NCBI GenBank assembly: GCA_021324915.1
Contig: JAJPIC010000024.1
Span: forward strand, 108,020-172,019
Direction of reading: 5' to 3'
Source: Beijerinckiaceae bacterium
Lineage (GTDB): Bacteria; Pseudomonadota; Alphaproteobacteria; Rhizobiales; Beijerinckiaceae
Length of the DNA stretch: 64,000 nt
The position numbers were made by a program, and so were the translations under genes. Below the pieces are notes generated by a model. That model was not told where the DNA came from, did no database searches, and saw only the letters and a list, made by a program, of their open reading frames with translations. Positions 51,035 to 59,136 of this stretch are shown piece by piece; position 1 is the first letter of the stretch, and every line of letters begins with the position of its first letter.

Positions 51035-52362
51035 AAGAATTGCCGTCCGGGGATTCTTGGAGAGAACAGATCCTGGCGCTGGGCGAGGGATTGCGCAGCG
51101 ATGGGTCCCCGGCTTTTCTGCTGTTGGTTCTTCTGGTCTGTGTGTCTCCCTTGCTCACGCTGATCGGTGAACTCGCGGTCGATGCGAGTGTCGCTTTCGT
51201 GGCTGGGGTCGCATTCCTGCTCATCGGGATGGGAGCGAGAGCCGGCGAGGCGAAACATTTCCTGCGGCTGATCCGGCCGTGGGCGCCGCTGCTCGCTGCA
51301 CCAAGTATCTACGTGCTTCTGCAGGCAGTGCCGTTGCCCTATGCGGAAAATCCTATCTGGCGGGCTACCAGAGACGCATTGAACGAGCCCGTCTTGGGAT
51401 TCGTCAGTGTGGATCCCGGCTCGACCTTGCGCGCCTTCGGCGTCTCATTGTTGATCGTAACGCTCACGCTGGTTGCGGCCGTTACCAGCATTGAGCCCCG
51501 GCGCGCGCAGAGATTGCTCTTCGTGCTGATAGGAACGAGCGTGATTGCTGCCCTTGTTCTCTTTTTCGGAAGCTTTGGGCTTCGACTCGATAGGAGTTTG
51601 ACTGCGGTCCTCCTCGCATCGAGCGCCCTGGGCTTCATCTTTTGCGCGGCCGGGTGCCTTTATGTGGTCGAACGGATGGGCATCGAGCGTACCGAGCCGA
51701 AGAAGAACCGGTTCGCATCCTTGCTCATGCTGGTCATATTTTCGGCCGCAGCCGCGATCTGCGCTCTAGCCCTCCTCCGCGTCGCGTCCTCTCAAGCGAT
51801 ATTCGCCACGGCCTGCGGTTTTGTCGTTCTCGGCGCGCTGGTCGTGGCGCGGCGGCTCGGTGTCGGCTTCTCGGTCGCTTCGGGCATCGTTTTCGTGCCC
51901 ATCTTATTGGCTCTGTTCATCGCCGCCGCCCAAACGCGGGGATCTGGCGATGCGACGATAAGATTCGCGAGTACCGTTCAGGCCGCGGCGATCGGGCCTT
52001 TGGTGGCCGATGCGAGCATTTTCGGAAGCGGCGCTGGTACGCTCGGTAAATTGCTGCCGATTTACGGAATCCACAAGCCATCCGATTTCACCGCCACGGC
52101 CGCCTCGATCCTGACGGTCGAAATTGGGCGGGCAGGCTTGGGCCTCTTGGCGCTGGTTGCGATATGCGCGACCTTGTTGTTGATTCGCGGCGCAATCGTC
52201 CGCAACCGGTACTCTTATTTCCCGGCTGCGGCGGCAAGCAGCATAATTTTGGTTGGGTTGGGTGCCTTCGTCGATTCGAGCTTATTCAAAACGCCAATTC
52301 TCATTCTTTTGGCCGCCGTCGTCGGTCTTGGCCTGGCGCAGAGCGTCAGCCGAACGCTTTAG
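51031..52362 (+). CDS. Ligase/polymerase-like multi-TM protein, divergent
   Basis: TTG at 51031 overlaps the upstream stop (TTGA); about 10 TM; collinear by eye with 57015..58331 (NPIWRATRDALNEPVLGFVSVDPGSTLRAFGVSLLI; GSGAGTLGKLLPIYGI). Confidence 0.6.
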   Translation: MKELPSGDSWREQILALGEGLRSDGSPAFLLLVLLVCVSPLLTLIGELAVDASVAFVAGVAFLLIGMGARAGEAKHFLRLIRPWAPLLAAPSIYVLLQAVPLPYAENPIWRATRDALNEPVLGFVSVDPGSTLRAFGVSLLIVTLTLVAAVTSIEPRRAQRLLFVLIGTSVIAALVLFFGSFGLRLDRSLTAVLLASSALGFIFCAAGCLYVVERMGIERTEPKKNRFASLLMLVIFSAAAAICALALLRVASSQAIFATACGFVVLGALVVARRLGVGFSVASGIVFVPILLALFIAAAQTRGSGDATIRFASTVQAAAIGPLVADASIFGSGAGTLGKLLPIYGIHKPSDFTATAASILTVEIGRAGLGLLALVAICATLLLIRGAIVRNRYSYFPAAAASSIILVGLGAFVDSSLFKTPILILLAAVVGLGLAQSVSRTL

Positions 52363-52378
52363 GATCCACAGGCGTGCT

Positions 52379-52993
52379 TTACGCGGCCGTCTCCTTGAGC
52401 GTCGACCAGAAGTTCGGATTTGAAGGCGATTGAATACGAACCCATTGATAGGGCGTCCGGAACCAGGGGCGAATTTCAGGGCTGAGATTGTCGATCACGA
52501 AATCTCCCTCTCTCGTCCGCACGACGACGACCAGATGATGTTCACCCCAAGGCGTCACGACCTCGGAGAGCAGGAGCGCGCGTTCCGGCCATCCCAGCGC
52601 CAACAATTCATGACGCTTGGTGACGGCATAGTCCGCGCAATTACCTTCGCGAGGAGCGATCGTCCATCCTTTGCGCAGAGCTCTCAAATCATCTTCCGGC
52701 GAAATGGAGCGATTAACCCGAGCATTGATGGCTTCCAACTGCGCCCAGCGGCGCTCGGTCATGCGGACCTTGCCGCCGTGAAAGACGACGTGTTGGACCC
52801 GGCACTCATGCGGATAACGAAGGCAGAACTGCACGTGTGCGAACGGCGCGAGTGTCGGGGTGTCGAACTCGATCCGCTCGAGACTCCATTTCAGCTGATG
52901 CGTATAGCCAAGCCCGAATCCATAAGCGCCGGTGCCAAAATCGACAGCGGCAAAGGCGATCGATATCAGAGCAATGAAGAGACGGCGGTACAT
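52379..52993 (-). CDS. Bacterial transglutaminase-like cysteine proteinase (BTLCP)
   Basis: REGNCADYAVTKRHELLALGWPERALLLSEVVTPWGEHHLVVVVRTREGDFVIDNL: Cys-His-Asp arrangement; N-terminal signal peptide. Confidence 0.85.
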   Translation of the reverse strand: MYRRLFIALISIAFAAVDFGTGAYGFGLGYTHQLKWSLERIEFDTPTLAPFAHVQFCLRYPHECRVQHVVFHGGKVRMTERRWAQLEAINARVNRSISPEDDLRALRKGWTIAPREGNCADYAVTKRHELLALGWPERALLLSEVVTPWGEHHLVVVVRTREGDFVIDNLSPEIRPWFRTPYQWVRIQSPSNPNFWSTLKETAA

Positions 52994-53139
52994 GTCTGGC
53001 CTCCAGGTCGTCTGGCGCCAATCAACCTCAAAAACTCTTCAAAGTGCCTCGCGCTCCATGAGCAATTCGAACGAGCATGAACCGATTCCGTTAACCATCG
53101 CTGTCGCGGAACGCTCGGCACTTGCGATCGGGTAGGTAG

Positions 53140-53892
53140 GTGGGTGAGATGTGGCGGCTACTGCGATACAGAGACACGCGGACGCATAGAGTCCCGGAAG
53201 GAACGCGCGTCTATGCCATCGGCGACGTGCATGGCCGCGCTGACCTGCTCCTGCAACTTTTGGCGCTCATAGATAGCGATCTGCTAACGCGGCCGACGGC
53301 GCGCGCGGTGCAAGTCTTCCTCGGCGACTATATTGACCGAGGCCCGTGGTCTCGTCAGGTGATCGATATCATCCTGGAGCGAGCGCGCCATCACGAATTG
53401 ATTCTGCTCAAAGGAAATCACGAATCCTATTTGTCGCAATTTCTTCGTATGCCGTCAGTGCTCGCGAGCTGGCGCCAGGTCGGCGGCTTCGAGACATTAT
53501 TGTCTTATGGCGTCGTTCCGCAGCTTAACGCCGGCGCCGAAGAGCTGCAGCGAATGGCGGCGGCGCTGGCCGAGCAATTGGTGGACAGTCACAAGGCCTT
53601 TTTCGATCGCCTCCGCGTTTCCTATTCCTGCGGGAGCTATTTTTTCGTCCACGCCGGCGTGCGTCCCGGAATTCCGCTCGAGCGGCAGAAAGAGCAAGAT
53701 GCGCTTTGGATTCGCGAGGAGTTCCTGCTTTGCGAGGAAAATTTCGACAAAATGATCGTTCACGGCCATACGCCCGTTCGGGAGGCGGAATATCATCGCA
53801 ACCGCATCAATATCGATACGGGCGCCTATGCGACAGGCAAGTTGACCTGCCTCGTCCTCGAAAACGACGAGGCGGCGGTTTTCAGTACCTGA
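53140..53892 (+). CDS. PPP-family metallophosphoesterase (serine/threonine protein phosphatase type)
   Basis: YAIGDVHGRADLL, FLGDYIDRGPWS, LKGNHESYL, VHAGVRPGIPL, IVHGHTP motifs. Confidence 0.9.
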   Translation: MGEMWRLLRYRDTRTHRVPEGTRVYAIGDVHGRADLLLQLLALIDSDLLTRPTARAVQVFLGDYIDRGPWSRQVIDIILERARHHELILLKGNHESYLSQFLRMPSVLASWRQVGGFETLLSYGVVPQLNAGAEELQRMAAALAEQLVDSHKAFFDRLRVSYSCGSYFFVHAGVRPGIPLERQKEQDALWIREEFLLCEENFDKMIVHGHTPVREAEYHRNRINIDTGAYATGKLTCLVLENDEAAVFST

Positions 53893-53920
53893 ATGATCAA
53901 TCGCTCACGAGGCCTGAACC

Positions 53921-54574
53921 GTGATCCCAGGAAGTGACTTGCTGCGGTTTCGCGCGCTCGCTTTCGCGCTCGCAGCTCTCACGTTGATCGCCGGCGTCTG
54001 CATCTTGGTCAGCGTCCTCGGGCAGCCGCCCACGAGCGACGAATCGGTGAAGAGAATTCTGAGTGCGACACTCGGCCTCAATCACGGCGAGCTATGCGCG
54101 GCGAAATCGAATTCGGTTGCTGGCGGATCGGCGACGTCAGGCGCTCAGCCGCCCAATGGAGATCTCATCGACGCGCTTGCGCAGGCGCGAGGCGCTGTCG
54201 AGCGCAGCCCGATCGACCCTGGTTCTTGGCTCGTGATTGCAGCAGACGACGCTCGCCTCGGCCGCTCGCGCGAGGCTCAAGGCGCACTCAAACTGTCATA
54301 TTTTACTGGCGCGGACGAAACCGATTTGATCGCGCCCCGGCTTCTGCTCGCGACGCGCACCGGAGCGGCGTCGGATCCGGATCTGCAAGTTCTGATGTCG
54401 GGCGACCTGCGCCAGATCGTTCTGCGACAATCTGACTTAACTGACGCGATCAAGCTCGCCTACCGTTGCGCTTTGCCCGACGGCAAGCAATTCATGAACA
54501 AAGCGCTCTCCGCTCTCGACCCAAGCCTGCTGCTCAAGCTTCAGGCAGGCGGCGCGGCGCTTGATCGACGCTAG
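53921..54574 (+). CDS. Hypothetical membrane-anchored protein, possible paralogue of 61492..62238
   Basis: N-terminal TM; ALAQARGAVERSPIDPGSWLVIAADDARLGRSREAQGALKLSYFTGADETDLIAPRLLLA. Confidence 0.6.
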   Translation: MIPGSDLLRFRALAFALAALTLIAGVCILVSVLGQPPTSDESVKRILSATLGLNHGELCAAKSNSVAGGSATSGAQPPNGDLIDALAQARGAVERSPIDPGSWLVIAADDARLGRSREAQGALKLSYFTGADETDLIAPRLLLATRTGAASDPDLQVLMSGDLRQIVLRQSDLTDAIKLAYRCALPDGKQFMNKALSALDPSLLLKLQAGGAALDRR

Positions 54575-54585
54575 AGAGCTGCTGC

Positions 54586-54882
54586 TCATTTTATGAACGG
54601 CAGCAATCCGCTTTTGTGCGGTCCCGGCTGGGCAGCGTCTTCTTTCGAGAGCGCGGGCTGGAAGAATTGCCTAACGCAGAGCCCGCCCAGATAACCGGTC
54701 TCGAGAAGCACAGCGCTCGCCAAAAAGGTAAGTCCGCTCCATGCCACGCCGTCCGACTGAATGAGGCCGGTGACCGTCGTCAGAGCCGCCAATATAAGCA
54801 AAGCGGGCACAAGAATTAGAACTTTGAAGCGCAAACCGAGCAGGGCGCCGCCGAGCAGCGAAACGCAAAGGGGAGTCAACAT
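54586..54882 (-). CDS. Hypothetical small three-TM membrane protein
   Basis: 98 aa MLTPLCVSLLGGALLGLRFKVLILVPALLILAALTTVTGLIQSDGVAWSGLTFLASAVLLETGYLGGLCVRQF. Confidence 0.6.
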   Translation of the reverse strand: MLTPLCVSLLGGALLGLRFKVLILVPALLILAALTTVTGLIQSDGVAWSGLTFLASAVLLETGYLGGLCVRQFFQPALSKEDAAQPGPHKSGLLPFIK

Positions 54883-55184
54883 TTTGGTTCCTCACGAGCG
54901 CGGCTTCCCTCTCCCACGCGACCCGATAAGGATCCCTTAAGTCGATTGAATAGACTCGATGGCATCGCTCGAGCTGACACTTTTTCGAGCAATCTACGTA
55001 AACAAATTGCCGCTCTTGCTCACTAGCTTTGCAAGCGCGTCACATCTTCGCATGAAAGTCACAATGTCCGTCGGCGCGCGACAAGATTGCCTGCGCGAAG
55101 TGGTACAGCGATTGCAGACCAAAGTGATTGCAAACGACGGTGCAGCGGCCGCAAAAGCGAAGCGCCGATTGCAAAAGGAGGAGA

Positions 55185-55490
55185 GTGAAGTTAGTCTTGC
55201 AAGCACGCAGACGGGGGAGAGCGATCGTGCGGAAAATTTTTTTCGTCGTCCTAATTGCATGCGCGATCTCCGACGCGAGCTTGGCCCAGGCAGCGGATCT
55301 CTCGACACGGGAGCGCGCGCCATATCCTTGCGGATATTGTGGCCGCTGCGGCTGCCCGAGCGTGACCTATGTGCGCCATCGCGAACTTCGTTCCACTTTT
55401 GGAACGGGATTTGATCCGCGCAATTTCGATCAGACCGAACCTTATTATTATTTCGGTCCGATGCGCACATACGCACGCTACGCTGACTAG
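55185..55490 (+). CDS. Hypothetical secreted Cys-rich protein
   Basis: GTG start preceded by AAAGGAGGAGA; signal VRKIFFVVLIACAISDASLAQA; APYPCGYCGRCGCPSVTYVRHRELRSTFGTGFDPRNFDQTEPYYYFGPM. Confidence 0.55.
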   Translation: MKLVLQARRRGRAIVRKIFFVVLIACAISDASLAQAADLSTRERAPYPCGYCGRCGCPSVTYVRHRELRSTFGTGFDPRNFDQTEPYYYFGPMRTYARYAD

Positions 55491-55669
55491 CACGCAATTC
55501 AAACTGCATGACTGAAAACTTCACAATGCGCTCGCTCGCGCGTCACATTGCTGAGTTATTCGTCGCGTTGCTGTGAGGCAACAGAAGCACCTTTTCGTTG
55601 TGAGTAGATTGCGCTTTGTCGCTTGTGCGGCGCATAATTACTCATTCCTTAAATGATGGGGGAAGGAGC

Positions 55670-56866
55670 GTGCGCGTTTCCCATGTGTTGAGCCGAGCCG
55701 TTGCCGTGGCGGGCGTGGTGCTGTTGGCCGGCTGTGTTGGGTTCTTCCCCGTCGCGGGTCCGAATTCCGTCGACATCACGTCGCAGCAGACGTTCAGCGG
55801 ACCCCAATATGGGTTGGTGAAGCTGTCGCCGCAGGTCATCAACATTCTCGAAGAATATGGGCCGCAGACGCTCAGCGCTCAATTCGGTGATCGCCGGCCT
55901 CCGCCGGAACTCAAATTCGGCATTGGCGACGTCGTCAGTGTCACGATTTTCGAAGCGGCGGCGGGCGGGCTCTTTATTCCTGCGGAAGCGGGCGTGCGCC
56001 CCGGCAATTTCGTCACGTTGCCCAATCAGCCGATCGATACGAAGGGCTTCATTTCCGTCCCATACGCGGGCCTCGTCCCGGCAGCCGGCAAGACGCCCTC
56101 GGAGGTTCAGGCGGAGATCGTCAGCCGGATCAAGAACAGGGCAATCGAGCCGCAGGCCGTCGTGGCGCTCGTCAATCAGAACACGTCGCTGATCACGGTG
56201 ATCGGCGAGGTGAATTCGAGTTTCTCGCCTTCGGGCCGTATTCCGGCAATGCCGGCAGGCGAGCGAATCCTCGATTATATTTCACGTGCCGGCGGTCTGA
56301 AGGACCAAGGCCAAAACACCTGGGTCGTGCTTGAGCGCAACGGCAAGCGCGCCGCTGTTCCCTTTGGCGCACTGATCTATGAGCCCGGCAACAATATCTG
56401 GGCTTGGCCGGGCGATACGATCTATCTCTATCAGGAGCCGCAGACCTTCCTCGCGTTCGGCGCGTCCGGTCAGCAAGGGCAGTTCGCCTTCAGCACTTGG
56501 CGCATCTCGCTTGCCGAAGCGCTTGCTCAGGCTGGCGGCCTTCTCGATATTCAGGCAGATCCAGGTTCCGTGTTCCTCTATCGGCGCGAGCCGCGCCAGC
56601 TTGCCCAACTCCTCGGCGTCGATTGCTCGAAATTCGACGGGCCGACGGTGCCGATCGTCTACTCGGCGGACCTGCGCGATCCAGCAGGCTATTTCCTCGC
56701 GACGCGGATGCAGATGCATAACAAGGATATTCTCTTCGCGGCCAACGCCGAGTCCGTCGAAATCACCAAATTCCTCCAGTTCTTGAACGTCGTGATCACA
56801 ACCGGAAGCAATGCCTATACCTTGGGCATCAACGCCCAGACGTTGCGCATTGATTCGCATCTCTGA
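55670..56866 (+). CDS. Polysaccharide export outer-membrane lipoprotein, Wza-like
   Basis: Lipobox VVLLAGC; FGIGDVVSVTIFEA; FVTLPNQPIDTKGFISVPYAGLVPAAGKTPSEVQAEI; SLITVIGEVN SLBB-like region. Confidence 0.9.
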   Translation: MRVSHVLSRAVAVAGVVLLAGCVGFFPVAGPNSVDITSQQTFSGPQYGLVKLSPQVINILEEYGPQTLSAQFGDRRPPPELKFGIGDVVSVTIFEAAAGGLFIPAEAGVRPGNFVTLPNQPIDTKGFISVPYAGLVPAAGKTPSEVQAEIVSRIKNRAIEPQAVVALVNQNTSLITVIGEVNSSFSPSGRIPAMPAGERILDYISRAGGLKDQGQNTWVVLERNGKRAAVPFGALIYEPGNNIWAWPGDTIYLYQEPQTFLAFGASGQQGQFAFSTWRISLAEALAQAGGLLDIQADPGSVFLYRREPRQLAQLLGVDCSKFDGPTVPIVYSADLRDPAGYFLATRMQMHNKDILFAANAESVEITKFLQFLNVVITTGSNAYTLGINAQTLRIDSHL

Positions 56867-57014
56867 CGGGGTTTGAATCATCAAGAATGAGGTTAGGGAG
56901 GGACGCGCGCCCGAATGGCAGGTTAAGCTCTCTGCGTGGCTGTTAATCGTTGCCGTAACGGGCGCGCCATTTCCTTTCGGATCGAATGATCCGGTTAGTG
57001 TTGCATTCTGGTGC

Positions 57015-58331
57015 GTGCTGCTCGGTTGCGTGCTTGTCTTTGCGCCGGCTCGCGGCCTGCTGCTTTCACAGCTCATGCTGCTGGGATTGGCCGCGATCGT
57101 TATTTCGGCCTACGCGGTCGTGCTGCATGAACAGCTCTCGGCTCATCCCTGGCTGAAATCGGCCGCTCCGCATCCGATCTGGGGTGAAGCGGGCGCCGCC
57201 TTGAAGGTTCCCTTGCAGCCACTTGTGTCGATTGCGCGCAATAGACCTTATTTCGAGATCGGCCGGCCGCTCGCTTCGATCATGGCGCTCATTGGTGGAT
57301 TTCTCATCGGCGCTCAACGCCGCCGCGCCAAACTCTTGATGAAAGCGATCGCCTGGTCCGGCGCAGCTTACGCCGCGTATGGGATCATCGCCCATCTTGC
57401 CGATCCGACGCAATTGCTCTGGAGGGAGAAGGAAGCCTATGTGTCGGTTCTGACCGGAACGTTCGTCAACCGCAACACGGCCGCCATTTATTTCGGGACG
57501 GCGGCGGTCCTCTGGCTCCTTTTGCTTGCCGAGCGCGTACGCCAGCACCTGCCGCCGAGAGAGATCGAATGGCGGCGCGCGGTCGATCTTTTTCTCTCTC
57601 GGACGCCCAAGGAAATCATTATCGCCTTCTCGATGTTGTTCATCTGCCTTGCGGCGATGTTCATGACGGGATCCCGGGCAGGCGTGGTGCTCTCCCTTTG
57701 CGGGCTCGTCGTCGCGTTTACTCTTTATTTCAGGCGAGACCTGGCGGGCTGGCGAGCGATCTTCATCGCCGCGGCGGGGGCCAGCGCCGTCGCGCTTTTG
57801 CTCCTCGAAATCATGGGAGCCGGCGTGAACGGACGCGCGGATCTCATCAGTACGCCCGACGAAGGTCGGCTCGAGACATATCGATCGACATTGAGATTGA
57901 TCGCCGACCATCCGTGGTTCGGGACTGGTCTTGGCACATTTTCTTTGAGCTTTCCCGCTTACCGCAGTTCGAAAGTCTCGATGTGGGGTGTCTGGGATAT
58001 TGCCCACAACACGCTTTTGGAAGTGGCCGCCGATATGGGCATTCCCGTCGCCTGCCTGCTCGTGATTGCTTGGGCGATCGGCTTTGCGGTCCTCGCACGC
58101 GGAGCAATCGCGGCGCGCCATCACCGCACGGTTCCGATTGCCTCCTTCGTAATAGCTTTGCTGGCAGCGGCGCATTCGCTCGTCGACTTCTCGCTGCAAA
58201 TTCCCGGTTACGCAATTGTCGCATTCGCGCTCATCGGGGCGGGGCTTTCGCAGTCCTGCTCGGCTCTTCAAGAAAATTCAAAACTGCGCACGTTCGCGCC
58301 GGAACAGCCGCGTTGTTCCGTTGAGGCATAA
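57015..58331 (+). CDS. O-antigen ligase/polymerase family protein; true start probably upstream
   Basis: TGTFVNRNTAAIYFGTAAVL, MTGSRAGVVLSLCGLVVA, DHPWFGTGLGTFSLSFPAYR, AHNTLLEVAADMGIPVACLLVIAW. Frame is open back to 56877 and encodes a further TM segment. Confidence 0.87.
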   Translation: MLLGCVLVFAPARGLLLSQLMLLGLAAIVISAYAVVLHEQLSAHPWLKSAAPHPIWGEAGAALKVPLQPLVSIARNRPYFEIGRPLASIMALIGGFLIGAQRRRAKLLMKAIAWSGAAYAAYGIIAHLADPTQLLWREKEAYVSVLTGTFVNRNTAAIYFGTAAVLWLLLLAERVRQHLPPREIEWRRAVDLFLSRTPKEIIIAFSMLFICLAAMFMTGSRAGVVLSLCGLVVAFTLYFRRDLAGWRAIFIAAAGASAVALLLLEIMGAGVNGRADLISTPDEGRLETYRSTLRLIADHPWFGTGLGTFSLSFPAYRSSKVSMWGVWDIAHNTLLEVAADMGIPVACLLVIAWAIGFAVLARGAIAARHHRTVPIASFVIALLAAAHSLVDFSLQIPGYAIVAFALIGAGLSQSCSALQENSKLRTFAPEQPRCSVEA

Positions 58332-58447
58332 TGTCACCGCCGACATGCGGCTTGGCAGTTCAATTCGCGGCCGCCGAGTGTTGTGAGGCGCGACTCTTCG
58401 TGGTAAGGAAATTGCTTAGATAGTTTAGACTCTTTTCGAGATTTGCC

Positions 58448-59080
58448 ATGTGGTCCAAGCGCGTGTTGGCCAGCAGTCTGGCGGCGGCTGCAGTCGTCTT
58501 TGTCGCCATCGAATCAGCGCCGCTTGCGCTCGCCGCTGCCGCCAATACGCTTCCAGGCCAGACCGTCAGCCAGTTCCTGAGCGATCCGCACTCATTATTG
58601 AATCAATTCCCCGATGCCGGCGACAAAATGGTCAGCATGGTCCGGGATCTCGCGATATCGAATCCCTCGAGCTTGAACGCGCTCGTCTCGCTTTTGCCGA
58701 ACGCCACGCCTGATCAGCAAAAGGCGATTGGAACGGGACTTGGACAAGCGGCGTTGATCGTCGTCAAGACAGACCAAGCCTATGCCGCGCGAATTCAGCA
58801 AGTGGTGGCGAACAGCAACAACACAAATGCAATCTTAGCGCTCGCCGCTGTGATGGGAGACCAGGCAATCGGCGCTGCCGGCGGCGGTGGCGGAGGCGGC
58901 GGCGGGGGTGGTGGCGGAGGCCAGACCTCGCCCGATTCCGGAGGCGGCGGCAGCACCGGTGGTGGAACGCCAACGCCATTGAGCTTTGGAACAACAAATT
59001 TTCCGGCGACGTTCGTTATTCCGTCGTCTTCAGGGAGCACACCAGGGACCGCGACCATCAATTCGAGCGTCAGCCCATAG
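58448..59080 (+). CDS. Hypothetical secreted protein with poly-Gly linker
   Basis: Signal-like MWSKRVLASSLAAAAVVFVAIESAPLALAAA; all-helical middle; about 13-Gly run then Ser/Thr/Pro-rich C-terminus. Confidence 0.65.
   Translation: MWSKRVLASSLAAAAVVFVAIESAPLALAAAANTLPGQTVSQFLSDPHSLLNQFPDAGDKMVSMVRDLAISNPSSLNALVSLLPNATPDQQKAIGTGLGQAALIVVKTDQAYAARIQQVVANSNNTNAILALAAVMGDQAIGAAGGGGGGGGGGGGGGQTSPDSGGGGSTGGGTPTPLSFGTTNFPATFVIPSSSGSTPGTATINSSVSP
58880..58921. repeat. GGN low-complexity tract encoding poly-glycine
   Basis: GGCGGCGGTGGCGGAGGCGGCGGCGGGGGTGGTGGCGGAGG within ORF 58448..59080. Confidence 0.9.
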
Positions 59081-59136
59081 CTGACGCTGCGATATCGCCT
59101 CGCACGACGTCTAGTTGAACGAGTGAAGGTCCAAGT

